Assembly (NCBI GenBank): GCA_029532415.1
Contig: JAQOTA010000053.1
Span: 4,402,001-4,466,000 of the forward strand
Length of the DNA: 64,000 bases
DNA from: Marasmius tenuissimus
Lineage: Eukaryota; Basidiomycota; Agaricomycetes; Agaricales; Marasmiaceae
Direction of reading: 5' to 3'
The translations under genes and the position numbers were made by a program. Shown in pieces: positions 12,196 through 24,287 of the stretch (within the stretch, counting starts at the first letter, position 1; every line of letters begins with the position of its first letter). Below the pieces are notes generated by a model, which did not search any database, had not been told where the DNA came from, and saw only the letters and a list, made by a program, of their open reading frames with translations.

Positions 12196-12970
12196 AGTTT
12201 CGAGGTGTTTCCCTACCCCGTCAAAAATAATAGGGCAGAGATCTGCGGGGACTCGGAGGTCTGGAAAGGGCTATTCGGCGAAGTTTGGTAATGAAGCTGT
12301 ATATGGAATAATCGTCTTCCTGCTATCGTCAGAATTCGATGCAGTCCGATGTTTTCTGGGGCGCCAGGACCAAATCTATGTTGCAAGGGGAGAGAGTCGG
12401 GAGAAGGACGACGACGGTGAAAGACAAGAATGTAGATGTGGAAGAACGTCGAGCTGAGTTGAGCCGCACTGTTGTCAAGATGGGTATACCGTATTCCCCT
12501 TCGGGGCTGGGGTTGACAGGGGCCCACCCGCCGAAATATGGACCGTAGGTTCAGTTTTGGAGCCTCCGGTCGACCGAAGGTCCATGTTGGGCCTTGAAGA
12601 ATCTGATCCCGGCCGCGATTTATGTTCGTTGGGAGCATCTCACTGCGAATGTTCTTCGGTCGCGAACCATGAGACATATTCAGTGAGGTATTTCCCTCCC
12701 TCGTCGAATAGATCAGTGAGAGAACCGCGGGGAGCTCGAGATTTGGAAAGGGCGATTCGACGAAGGTGCTACACAAGATACGATTGTCTTCTCGGTATCG
12801 TCAGGGATTGACAAGACTCGATGCTTTCCAGGGTGTCAGACCCCAGTATGTGCTGTAGGGGAATAGACTCGTTGAAAAAAGGGCGACGACGGCGCGGAAA
12901 GACAAGAATCTGTGGAAGTGGGGGGCAGTCGAGCTGAGGTTGATTGCAATTGTTTCACTGGCTAGTGAAT
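12196..12970. repeat. tandem duplication of NACHT promoter and first exon
   Basis: Sequence at about 12598-12960 repeats 12118-12500 with an offset near 480 bp. The copied exon 1 still reads (minus strand) SHGSRPKNIRSEM and then TNINRGRDQIL, against CRGSRPKDDHSAM and TNINRGRDQIL in the real first exon. After RDQIL the copy diverges and has no obvious donor leading into a NACHT exon. It is either a relic or an alternative upstream promoter and exon. Confidence 0.7.
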
Positions 12971-13189
12971 TGGCCTGAATCATGACTTGGCGACTTTTGT
13001 TTGTAGTTACAACAACACGTCAATACTGTATGTCAGCAACTGTAGCAACTTTTCGCGGTTAGATCTGGTTAGATCAAGGGTCAAATAGAAAATGACCAAA
13101 TTAGTGAGATTTGCAGGGCTAGATCGTGCCCGAGTGTTGGAAGGAGGGACGAGGTCTGACGAGGTACCTAGGGTGGGGCGAATTGCTCA

Positions 13190-13990
13190 TTTTAGTAAGT
13201 CCGAAAGTTGACTGAAACTTGTATCTACGGTTGTTCCCACGCCGACGCCCGCAAAGTCCTCCGAATGGGATCGCGGTTGTTCCTGTTCCTTCGGTAACGG
13301 CACCAACGACGATCTCGACTGGTTCGGAGCGAGGCTACAATCAGAACTATAAGCCTCCAAAATTCTCGCGCTCCTGACACGGTTCCCATCCAACCCTCTC
13401 CGACCCGCAGACCTCTCCCGATTCCGAAATTTGGACGATCGTTACGAGTTTTGGATCGTCGTCGACGAGATGATTGGGAAATTCCATGAACGTGGAGGTT
13501 TTGTCGTTTGCGGATATCGTGGTTAGTAGCTTGATGAAGGCGTTTGAGTAATGGGGGCTTTGACGGTTATAGGTATAGAAGGTGCGGGCGTCTGTGTTTC
13601 CTTTCTCCTAGGCCTGTAGCTGACCTGACTGTGACGATGGCAAGCATTTCTCCTGTTTCTTGAGACTGATCATACCATCGTAGCCTCGTTACGAAGCCCC
13701 AAGGCCAACATTACGCCACTCTCAAAGGAACTCTCGGAAGGGCGTAGGCAGACTGGTACTTTGACCAAGACACCGTCTTCATGAGAACATAACTCGATAG
13801 ACTTTGACTAACACGTCAAAATCAGTGACTCCAAAGCAGAAGTCGTATACGCTTTCTTCCACTTCCACCGTCAAGGACATATTCTACCCGGAATACAACA
13901 CCTTGAGCACTACGAACCTCGCGTTTTCGAAAACGGAGGGTACGGCGGCCTGAAGTGGCGGGGCTGCTGGCAGTGGGAGGGTTGTAGGTT
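13190..13990 (+). pseudogene. decayed cystathionine gamma-synthase copy 2 (3' half only)
   Basis: Pieces correspond to exons 3-4 of the intact synthase: frames around 13235-13330 match the [15 protein letters not shown] part, [18 protein letters not shown] near 13490-13545 matches [18 protein letters not shown], and a degraded last exon runs from about 13690 to 13960. Stops and frameshifts are frequent. The catalytic Lys region reads SSLMKAFE. Exons 1-2 are absent. The flank after it (14250-14400) is the same spacer type found at the 3' side of the other two copies. Confidence 0.75.
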
Positions 13991-15113
13991 CCTCCAATAG
14001 AAATCGTTGTTTTTTTTGCGCTGACGTGCGGGGGTTGCGTTTGCATGGTCTCTTTGTATTTCTCTTTCTTTAACTTCAACTCCGTCTCTTCTTTTCGTCC
14101 GTTATCATCATCACTACAACCATCACGCATTCGAACGATTCTCCCCGTTTGCTTATAATATGGTGCCTCCTTCATCAGGAAAACGGAATCGTTGTTTTTG
14201 CCGTTCCTCGCAGTTTGTATCAAAGTACATGTTCACTTCCATCTAGCACGCATCTGAATCCTCCAACAGGACTTCAAGTTTTGTATCCAACTACAACTTT
14301 TGTGTCATGTTATATCGTATTCCTCTTCGACTTTTTCGTGTAATTGCATATCTACTTACAGCCAGCCCATAGCCCCAACAGTGACATGAACCAGCGGTAC
14401 TTGGATCAGGATGAATCGACCACTGTCGCTCGAATACGTCTTTCGCTCAGAGCTCGGAACAGAACCACGCCTACCATAAAGTCATCAAGACTCATCGATC
14501 GTCATCCGGGGATTGCTACAAAGACTCATTGGATGATACGCTCGGGCGAAGGTTCAGTGAATGACCACTACCCGTCGAAGTAAGTCTGTGTGCCCTCCAT
14601 TCCGATCTTTGAATGACTTCGTACTTCGTTCAGCATGGGCGCCGCCCATCAAAGTACTTTGGCGAAAACGGACAGTAATAACATATACATGCCTTCCACA
14701 CAGGAAGTGGGTAGAACCATATCCTCTATCTATCTTCCGGGCACTTCTCCCGATCGGACGCGTTTTCGTGCCGAAAGATATTGATGCAGCAGAGCGAGCA
14801 GGTCTTAAAGACCTATTCAATAAGCCTTGAAACTTGAAATTTGAAAGCCGATGTTCGTGATTCGGTTAGTTCACGTTGGCTGAAGTAGGCTCAAGTCCAG
14901 TGAAATTTGATGAAGACTCGGCGCGGTAGTAGTACTAGCGACGGCCTTCAAAGGTTGGCGACTACATAGAGCGTTCGGGTCTCAAAAGCCAGCTTGCGAG
15001 AGCGGGCTATTTGAGAGGTAGACCTGCGGTGGTCCCTATAGCTAATACTAATAGGAAGTGTAGAGCCAAGACTGCCCTCCCGCGATCATTGTTCAAAGAT
15101 CTTTCAGATAACG
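13991..15113. other. intergenic; synthase-copy 3' flank, then unassigned sequence
   Basis: The first ~400 bp match the 3' flank of the other synthase copies (for example CCTCCAACAGGACTTC..GTATCCAACTAC). From 14400 to 14830 there are open frames on both strands, including a plus-strand one ending RAGLKDLFNKP, but without recognisable similarity or a joined gene model. 14830-15113 shows nothing. Confidence 0.4.
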
Positions 15114-15218
15114 GCTTCCTTGGCTCAGTTAGCTAGAGCGCAGGTCTCATACCGCAAGGTGTGCAACTCTTCGAGAGAATCAATCCTGAGGTCGTAAGTT
15201 CGAGCCTTTGCAGGGAGC
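15114..15218 (+). tRNA. tRNA-Met (CAT), intron-containing, T-arm altered
   Basis: The acceptor stem GCTTCCT/AGGGAGC pairs with one G:T. The D-arm TGGCTCAGTTAGCTAGAGC and anticodon loop CTCATAA are interrupted after position 37 by a 31-nt intron, and the sequence resembles eukaryotic elongator tRNA-Met. Compared with the second copy at 27173-27276, the T-arm has an extra T and a C-to-T change (GTAAG TTCGAGC CTTTGC against GCAAG TTCGAGC CTTGC). This weakens the five-pair stem, so the copy may be a pseudogene. Confidence 0.8.
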
Positions 15219-15507
15219 GTGCTTGGGCATGACGCGATAGTTTTGATTTTTTCGTCGACTTTACGATCTACGAAACGTGATCTACATCATCGTTTGGTGA
15301 CCTCAAACCTACCATGTTAACGTTGACGTACTGGCAAGGATCGGGTGTATGCCAGTCTGAAAGAGCGACCGAGAGCACTTGCAATATGACTAATTATTCA
15401 TTCAACTTCAAAACAAGGTGGAAGAATCCGATAGTACGCTGAACAAGTCCAAGGGGAGGGTAAGGTAGCAGAATAAAGAATGGCGAATACTTGGATAACG
15501 ATGCACA
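15219..15507. other. intergenic
   Basis: I see no gene or repeat between the tRNA and the 3' end of the GRIP gene. Confidence 0.5.
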
Positions 15508-17317
15508 TCACGACTCCGATCTCTCCTTTCCTTTGGGCGGCAACGACAAGTTGGGTGTGCTCGCCATCGCAGCCGATGAAGAGAAGGACCGACTCATGCT
15601 AAGAGCTGGCTTCGAGCCGGGAGGAGAAAATGTCCCGAGTGTAGGTGTTCCGGGTAAAGAGGTATCGCGTTTCGTAGGGCTAGTGACCGGAGAGGTAGCA
15701 GAGTTCTCGCCGGAGTTGGCTTCGGTGAGAAGGAACTCCACCCATAGACGAGAGAATGACTGTTTGGGATGAGCGGTCTTTCAGCACCCGAGGATCGGCG
15801 GATGAATGATATGGAGGGAACCTTACCTCTGTTTCGTCCGTTTTGTTCAGTTCTGCTTGGGCTCCGGACCCCGAGCTCGATGAGGAACGTCGCCAGAAGG
15901 AGGACGCTGAAGGTGCTATGGTCGCGTTCATCCGTTGCAGCCCGGCTTTCTCTCTTTCCTCGTCGTTCCACGAGAGAATGCTCGCCAAAAGGGAAAGCAT
16001 CTCAAAGCGCTTCGCGTCTGCTCGAGGAGTGGTAAGGAACGAAAGGACCACGTTAGTGACGAGGCGTCTATCCACGTTGTAGTCGGAAGAGTTTTTGCGA
16101 AGCCGTCGAAGGGCTTCCATGAGGTGCTCGTTGATGATAACGGCTATTGGGAGGATATTTAGTTGGTGGGTCCAGAGCAGGCACAAATGATGGTACCTTC
16201 ATGCCTGAGCTTTCCGATTAGAAGTTGCTTCTCCTTCACCTCCTTCTCGAGTTCCAGAGTCCGCGAGCTGTTGGTACGCGTTTCCTCGAGAGTCATCTAA
16301 GCAACGAGATGTCAGTCCCCAGTACGACCCTGGGCGCTAAAGCTCACCTCTGCAGTGAGCGCGCGGTGCTTGAACTCTGCCAATGATTGGGTCGCTTGGA
16401 AGAGTTGAGTTTCATAGTCTTTCACTGCTTGTCGTAGCTCATGCTCCTTCGCTGGATGAGTCCTCAGCAAACGAATCAGAATGACAAGAGCTTGGATACA
16501 CGCACCTGCCTGGAAATCTGCCAGTACTGACTGAAGATTATCCGCCCTTTCCTTCTCGCGTTTGCTCGACTCCTCCGCCCGTTCAAGAGAGACCTGAGCC
16601 AGTTTAAGGTCGGTCTCCAAGGTCTCGACCCTACTCCTTGATTCATCAAGCATTGCCTTCTCTCTCATCTCATTGAGTTCCCTCTCTTCCACCATCATCC
16701 GATACCGCTCCAATTCAGTCTGCGCATTCCTCAACTCTCGTTCTCGTTGTAAGGTTTCTTGTGTGTTCTCGTGTAGTGCTCGATTCCGGAGAAGATCCAT
16801 TTCATTTGAAGTACGTTCTGCTTCCTCATGAGACACGATGAGCTCCTCCTTCAACGTTTCGACTGTTGCCGTCAAGTCTTCATTTTGCGCAGTCAACTGT
16901 TGTAAGAGCTGTTCTCTGCGGTCCAGTTCTTCCTATTGATAATGAGAATGTCAACTCCAAGACTTGGAGGAGGTCGAACGGTAGAGAATAGTGCGATTTA
17001 CACACAGCATCTTGTTTCAGTTTATTCCCCAGTGTAGTTCGCATTGTTGTGAGCTTCGCTACTAGATTGCGATACTGGGTGGCCAGGTTCTCTTTCTCTT
17101 CTCGAGTACGCTCGAGCTCTCTCTGTAGCCGAGTGATAGGATCCAGGTCTTCGTCATCGTCCGCAGCTTCTGTACTGGTGCCATTGGGGACCGTATTGAT
17201 AGGCGGAGTGTTACTTCGTTCGCTATCCAGTGAAGTTCGAAGTTCTGACGGTATTGGACTTTTCAACGAATTTTCTGCTGGGGATGAAGGAGTTGAAGTG
17301 CCATTGATGTTGGCCAT
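15508..17317 (-). CDS. GRIP-domain coiled-coil golgin
   Basis: This is a Golgi-tethering protein: GRIP domains bind Arl1-type GTPases on trans-Golgi membranes, and yeast Imh1 is a family member. Six exons fit in phase (17006-17317, 16506-16932, 16348-16451, 16197-16296, 15827-16143, 15508-15759), giving 503 residues. The N-terminus is Ser/Pro/Thr-rich. A long heptad-rich, Glu/Arg/Leu coiled coil covers ~75-310. The GRIP-like block lies at ~325-382 (TNVVLSFLTTPRADAKRFEM, then LSLLASILSWNDEE). A Ser-rich tail follows. The usual first-helix Tyr of GRIP is not obvious (RRLVTNVV). The start is MANINGTSTP; a more upstream in-frame Met at 17350 is less typical. Confidence 0.85.
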
Positions 17318-17495
17318 GATTGCATGTGGGATGATGAGATGAAGGAGCACTGGACGTGGCGGCGACGCGGCGAGACTGTCACTGGATCCGTGCTATGCTA
17401 TATTATAACGCCCTTACGTTATTGGTGCCAAACTTGTAGGCGAACGTTCATTTAATGCAAGCTGGCCATAAGTCGGCTCTACCATTCCTTCCTCC

Positions 17496-19387
17496 ATGTC
17501 GCAGGCAAGGAGGTTGTCCCAATCCTTCACTTATTCTCAAGTAGAATTCTTGCAGTCACCAACCGTATCGAGCGCAATAATACCATCGGAATCAGAGATT
17601 TGGGTGTCGAGATGGAATGAAGTATTGGCAAAAGGTGCGTTCGTTCTATTGTTAACAGCTTTCGGAAAGTCACTCAACGAGGACAAGATATCATCGACTC
17701 TCGGATAGTTACCGTTGGTGCGGATGTCAGTGTCGAGGATGCTTGCGATGTCAGTCTCACTACGCGTCGTTGAGGAGTACTTGCCCGATATTGAACATCG
17801 CAATGGGTAGAAACTGCTCTCTGAGGACATTCCTTGTCTGGCGATACAAGCAGATCGAGAATCACACGAGTTATCTGGTCTCTTTGATGTGAGTGCAAGA
17901 GATCCTATATTTCTATGAATTATTCTCAGCTCGAATAGTTTGCAGATGTGAATGCTTTCTTGACTCTTGCCGCGACGAAACATACCTTGGGCCCCGAAGA
18001 CCTCGTTGGTAAAACCAAGATCGAGGACATATTCAAGGCAGCGAAGGCTGGCCATGTACCAGTGTATCTTGTCAGCAGTCAGTACCGCTATATCGATACC
18101 GCATACTCTTCGTACTGACTTGCCCTATCTAGATCTCTCTGAGAAGAATCCGCTTCAAATACTTCCTCACGACGCGACGATCGTGTCATTACTTGAACGC
18201 TTTGCTAAAGGGACTCATAGAGGTGCGTTTGGCTCTATCTAGGAAACGAGACGATGCTCATGGACCACAGTTCTTGTCAGGTCACCACCGCCTGCGGAAG
18301 GTTATGCGGGAATCGTCTCAGACCGTGGTCTACTATCTTGGTTCGCCTTATATGCCGAAGAGACACCTTCACTAGGGTCATTCATGTCCGACTCCTTGCA
18401 CAATTTCGCGTTTCCTTCGCTTCATATCTTTTCTGCCGTGGTCGCTGCAACCTCGAAATCTACTGTGCTGGAAGCGATGAAGTTGATGAGCGACGAAGGA
18501 GTCAGTAGTGTCGCTGTTCTGGATGAAGATACCGGATCGTTATTGAGTGCCGTCAGTGTGACCGATATCGGAAAGGTGCCAATCTCCACCTGTTTCACCG
18601 ACGTTATCTTATGTCGCCCATTCAGATCGTTGTGCCCTCTCAGAACAATCAAATTCTGTCTACACCACTGCATTTATTCGTATCCTACATCAAGGTGAGT
18701 GGATGGAATAACAGGCCCGTATATCAAGACATTCACGTGTTACGACGCAGGCCCCCGATGGCTCAATGGATGGCGAAGATAAATTTCCAGGTGAGTATCT
18801 AGCTATGTTTATCCATTCCCATGCCATATTTAACCCAATCCTCACCCAGTCTATTCCGTCACGCCCAATAACACGCTTCTCTACGCTATGCAGAAGATAT
18901 TGGCTAGTATGTCATCCCCCCTCTCTTCCGTCGCTCGACAGTCTGAATCGTGAGCTCTTCCTTAGCAAACGCCCATCGAGTATTCGTGATGCAGGAGTCT
19001 TCACCGTCATCCTCGCCCATCGCAGCGTCTTTATACGCCGGCAACCTCAGCGGGATTATCTCCGTAGTCGACAGTCTGTTTTTTTCTCTCCCAGACATGC
19101 AGTGGCTTACCCCGTTCTCGACAGTTTTATCCTTGTTCGCCAGGCTGGCAAACGTACAAGACGTGGACCCAACTCGAATGCAAAGACATCGGAGAGCTTC
19201 ATCCGTCTCCTCTCAGTCTTCGAGGTCGGACCGGATGGAGTTCAATCGTTCGAGATCTAGCAGTAGGGCCAGCAGGGTCAGCAGGAAGTCGAGCATGAAG
19301 CAGTCTCATACCCACCCCACACGGAATTCTGTGTCTGGTGTGGAGTTGCCGGTGCAAGAAGAGGGCAGTAAACCGGTCGTCATCTGA
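17496..19387 (+). CDS. Sds23/Moc1-like CBS-domain protein
   Basis: Sds23 proteins bind nucleotides through CBS domains and link nutrient state to cell division, partly through PP2A-type phosphatases. Ten exons fit in phase (17496-17634, 17670-17749, 17811-17888, 17939-18077, 18133-18222, 18271-18575, 18626-18694, 18751-18790, 18850-18906, 18966-19387), giving 472 residues. CBS-type segments include SRIVTVGADVSVEDACD, GHVPVYLVSNLSEKN, LMSDEGVSSVAVLDED, TDIGK and NAHRVFVM, then GIISVVDSL. The C-terminal ~110 residues are Ser/Arg-rich and disordered. The gene is divergent from the GRIP gene, with a ~180 bp shared promoter region. Confidence 0.85.
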
Positions 19388-19563
19388 TCCCATTGTTCCC
19401 GTTTCGTTTTGTATGTAGGATCGCTTTTCTTGGGACGTTGCTTTTTGTACTATTAGTTCGTTGTCATTTAATTTCCAGTATGAATACATGCAACACACGT
19501 AGGAGCACTACTACATATGTATTAGATACCAGAAACATAAACCTGCTTGATTTCAAACGCACA

Positions 19564-21964
19564 TTACATGCTCAGGACATCGACGGATTTCAGCTTCCCT
19601 CTCCAACCCCTCTTTGATACAAATGTCGCTATCAGCAACGGCATTACCTGATGAAGTTGACCGAGTTGACGCACCTTGATGAGTAACAACCGGGCCTCAT
19701 CTAACATGACGTCCGAGGCATCGTATCGCCCATCGCTCGTAACCTCCACATACGGCAAATGACTCACAACATCCTCCTTGAACACACCCTCCCCTTTCGT
19801 GACTGACGGCTTGGTAACCACACGATAAGTCAACCCGTCATCCAATGTCTTCACCTTATCTTCGCCCTCACACATCTCCATCTCGTTCATCATCCGTGAG
19901 ATAACATACGGATTGAAATTCTTCACACGAAGAAACTTGCCTTTCCCTCCCATACGCTCTTGTCCTTCTTCGTGTCCCGTAACACCTACATCTGACGCCG
20001 GCCCTTCCAACTTCTGAAAGACATTTGTCGAGTCCTGACTCGGCAATCCCACGTCCACGTCCTCCGGCGGCTCCGTCTCGTCCCCATCACTGATGACATG
20101 CAACGTCCCCTCATGCACAATCACGACCGTCGGGTCGTCCACGGAAAGTGGGTTCGTCACAAGCTCAGCCGTTCGAAGACCATACGTCGCGTGATGCCAG
20201 TCCTTCGAGAAATGTTGCCGGAACCAACGGGTGCTCTGGGGACCCCAGACGTTCCAAGGGATCGGTTCTGTGCGTTGGAATCGTCGAGAATGGAATGCGG
20301 GTATGGAGGGATCTGTGGATGTGGATGAAACGGACATCGAGGCTTCGTGGAACAGGAACGACTGAGAAGATTGAGATGGGGATGGTAGCGCTATAAGCCC
20401 TTCGAGATCTGAGGCGGGAGATACCGGCGTGGTAGGCGAAGGTGGTCTGGAAGGGAATGACGGAGAAAAATTAGTGCTGGTCGTGGAGGTCGATGCGCTA
20501 GTGGCGACGGAAGAAGGGGGAGTAGAATCGTATAACGACTGCAGATCTGGATCGTTGGTGAGTATGGTCGGATTCCATGGGAAAGCGTGGCCAGCTCCAA
20601 TTTCCTTCCAATGGGAGGGTGGGTTGAGAAAAGTACCCGAACGGAAGAAAAAGACGAAAGAGTGGGCGGAAGAGTGACTGTGGGTATAAATGCAACAGCA
20701 ATGTAGTCGGTCTTCCGGGTCACAGATGTATGGCTGTTTAGGATGGCCGTCCATGGCCGGTGATTCAGCAGAGTTAGGATCATATCCTGGAGCCGCGTGG
20801 CTACTCAGAGAGATGTACCAAAAGTTGTTGAATGATAGCCCGAACGGAGGGAAGCTGTATGACGCGAGAAGTTCGGCGGATTGGGTAAAGTCGGAAGGCA
20901 GCTGATAAACCTCGAAAACACCAGCAGAGCGAACGATGAGGACCTTGTCCTGGGAGAGAAAATTAAAGTCATCGATACCCGTTTTGCGGCGTATTTGGCA
21001 CTGACAAACTGTCAGTATTTGAGAATCGGAAAAGAGACCAGAAACGCACTCTATCCTGTGGTCCATTTCGCCAGTGGAACACTATCACGAAGGGTCAACG
21101 AAATGCCGAACTATGGAGCTCTAGAGAAGTGACCTTGTAATGCACTTTCGCCATCCGGACCTTCCTTTATCAACAACCCGGTCAAATTTCCTGATATGTG
21201 AGCAACGACTACTCCATCGAGAAGGGACCACGCATTTGGTCTCTCCAAAAAGTTCAGCGTCGGGAGCAATGCTTGGGGGTGAGGTTTATTGTCAGACAAC
21301 GTTCGGAAGTGCAGGTCGTAAAGGAAGTCAGATCTACGTCGACTGTCAGAACGAATCATATTCCAAATACACAGTAATCTGACTCACGAAGGGGGAGCGA
21401 GTGAGATGACGAGAAACAAGTCTTGTGAAGGGTCCATGGTAAAGTCGATCACCATCAACCCTTCCACGGAATGTATCTGGTGCATATGTGGATCTCCAGC
21501 CTCCATCTTGACCAGGTCGAAGAACACTATATGAGTTGTACGATTTTGATCGTCTTCCTTGCTCTGACCGAATATGCCACTCTGAAACTCATATAGAGCG
21601 CCGGTGTGTATGAACCGCGAGCGATAGCGCGCTCTCGATGCCAGTGTGTGCCATGTACGTTCACTATTCTTCAAAGAGCGAAGCCGACTGGCCAGGGGTG
21701 GATCACAGCCTGAGGGGAGGCTCGAGACCATGCGATGCTTTGCCATTTCGAGCTTGTACTGGATTGCACTCGATTCATCAATTATTGCCTTGAATCTCTT
21801 GCTAGTCTGGCCGAGTAATTCTCCCTGTTCAGCCGATGTTCCTGTCGAGAAGGTATTGCACCACGTACCAGACTGCAAATCAGAATGTCCAAAGCCTCCA
21901 GATAGATGAGAACGTCACATATAAGTTCGGTGGGGATTGAGAGCAAGGAAGCGGAAGCCTTCAT
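19564..21964 (-). CDS. F-box protein, long form
   Basis: This is a predicted substrate adaptor of an SCF ubiquitin ligase. Five exons fit in phase (21869-21964, 21388-21824, 21134-21342, 21050-21081 of 32 nt, 19564-21000), giving 736 residues. The F-box starts at the N-terminus (SLLSIPTELICDVLIYLEAL) and continues across the first intron (SKRFKAIIDESSAIQYKLEM). The middle region has beta-strand-rich repeats of the propeller kind (LLDGVVVAHISGNLTGLL, DKVLIVRSAGVFEVYQL). The last 300 residues include Ser/Pro-rich loops. The same frame stays open upstream to 22321, so a longer N-terminus cannot be excluded, but the F-box position supports Met 21964. Confidence 0.8.
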
Positions 21965-22383
21965 GATATCTTGAAGGCGTAATGCCCAGAGTTGCGAGAA
22001 TAAGTGAGCGATGATGATTGTGGTAGAGTCAAGAGCCCGGAAACATAGAATGGTGGGCCAGGTCGGTCCCGATGACGGCAAGCAGAAAGGTGTGTGTAAG
22101 CGCTCAACGCGTTGAACTTGGTTAGCTGTCAACAACGTTTTAGCGCCCGACCATTGTTGGACTGAGTTGGACGATGTGGACAAACCTGCGAGCCAGCTCT
22201 TCCTTCGCAAGCAGAAAACGCGTGCTATTAAGGTAGACGAAATTATCCTGAGACATCCCAATAGTATGTTATACTTCCGTCGGATAGGATTTAGCGTGCG
22301 CGGGCGAGGTGTAGTAAGCACATAAATGTATAGGCTTGCACGTCGCTCTACTACGGTGACGAGTTCTACAAAATACAGATAAC

Positions 22384-23723
22384 CTAGGATGCGACCGGAT
22401 GTTCTCCTCGAAGCAGTGGAACGGCAACCGTGCGCATCTTTGCCGAACGCTGAGTGGAAGGTACCAGATATCCGGCAGTCGACGCAGCTAGCAAGTCTCT
22501 CTCTCCCGGAACATCCTCTGCCGGTGCTGATACCACTTGCACTATATTCTGCGTCTCAACGTTATGTATCTCGATGGTGTTGTTGGGGAGAAGCGTGGTT
22601 ATATAAGGGTAGTCGAAGCAAACTGATTTTGGGTGGGCCGGCCATTCCAATGTTCCTCGCACAGGCTCTCCATTACCATTGACGAAGATACCCAGTGCTG
22701 TCGCCCCAGTCCATGAAATGAGAAGAAATTCAGCAGGGCCGGTGACCGTTATGAAGGGAACCACGTCGACGGGAGGATATGCTTGGCAAAGTGGCAGAAG
22801 AGGAAGCATTTGAGCTGTTTCCAAATCAACCACGTTGTAATTTTCCTTGTCTGCGAAGCATAGGCTGTTTCCGGAACGTCTTGCTAAGGTCCTGATCCCT
22901 TGCGGTAGCGGTATCTCCTGTATTGTGAAGAGATGAGCGACAGTCAACTACCGAGCCTGTTAAGATTCTACCTTTAAGAATAACAACTTCTCGCGTAACG
23001 AGTAAAGTTGAGTAGATGTCCTTTTTATCACCGAGAACTCCACAGGCTCAACACGGGTTATCGGTCCAGATGGAGGCGGCGCGGGACGCATGAGGTGTTG
23101 GTAGTCGACAGCAAAGGTTACGACGTGACGAATGGGTTTTATGATGTTGTAGGCTACGACGTCGAGGGAAGGTAAGGTATAGAAGTGAATCTGGCTGTCT
23201 GAATCTTCCGTAAATTTGGGTTATTGAAGGGGTGACGGATGAGCTATGACGGACCAGAGAGTACCAGGACACGCGAGATGCTCGGTAACAGAACGATCTC
23301 GTCGACCGACTTTTCATTGGGAAGACTTTGACGAGACAGGAGTTGATAGGATTCTAGCTAGAGTAACGACCGAATCAATAGATAAGCCTTGGAAGAGAAA
23401 GCCCAACACTCACCTTGCCAGGATCATCAGCCTGCAACGCGAACCGCATGAGCTCCCCATTAGAGCAGCCCAGATATATTTCCGTCCCTAAACGTAGCAC
23501 TTGAGGAGGCTATCCTTGCTACTGCTACATTCACAGTCACCGTGGGCTTGAGCACATCGCACTTCGACACCTTGAGGAAGAGTGGTTTGAGGTATACCTG
23601 TTCTCAAGCTGAGATTGACACACAGACGTGAGAGAAAGAGGAAGAGAAATACGGACTGGATAATACATTGGATATCAGCTCTTGAAGTTGGAACGGAGGG
23701 ACCTCTGGGACGTTCAAAGACAT
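22384..23723 (-). CDS. CNH-domain protein, Vps3/TGFBRAP1-like but short
   Basis: Six exons fit in phase (23657-23723, 23541-23597, 23414-23487, 23255-23357, 22972-23198, 22384-22917), giving 353 residues. The protein begins MSLNVPEVPPFQLQ and contains a citron-homology-type beta domain (GTEIYLGCSNGELMRFALQA, SRVLVLSDSQIHFYTLPSLD, ARRSGNSLCFADKENYNVV). This matches the N-terminal part of Vps3/Vps39-type subunits of the CORVET/HOPS vacuolar tethering complexes. Those proteins are normally about three times as long, with a C-terminal helical solenoid; here a stop follows LLRGEHPVAS and the F-box promoter begins. It is either a truncated gene or a CNH-only paralogue. Confidence 0.75.
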
Positions 23724-24287
23724 CGTCGAGCGACGGTTGTGGGTGTCAGTGTGAAAGAGGTTCTGGCGTTTTGACGCCCACAATCCAAGGAATACGCGAG
23801 CCTTTAGTGAGTCGGAGCAGTATGTCCGTAGCCTCTGATAATCAAAACTCACAGAAAGACTCATAGCTTCTGAAATCACATCGTACAGATGATTCGAGAA
23901 GAGCAAAACATAGTATTTAATATGGATGTGACTTTCGCTACTATCTAGAAATCCATCATCGCCCTGAAAGGACATAGCGTTGCTAGCGAAAACGAAGTCA
24001 TTCCCTCTTCGACGATATTCGAACATGAGAATTCGAGAATACCACCTCCATCTGGCTCGAAAATGCGCGACAGAGGCTTTACATCGCCGTTGAAAGAAAA
24101 TCCGAAGAAAATCAATCGCGCGTTTATATGGTCACGGGACAGGATATTCAAGCCCCGACATCACGGGCTTACCTCATCGAACAGCCATCTCCGATTGTTG
24201 ACTGGCTCGCTTGGACTCTCAAGTCACGACCTACGACGCGACGCGTCTTTGTTTACCCCCATACTCATCTTGAATACCTCAACTATC

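Noticed and set aside
21965..22321. 119-residue N-terminal extension of the F-box protein
   Set aside because: In frame, but the F-box is N-terminal in this family and the extension has no recognisable features; kept only as an alternative.
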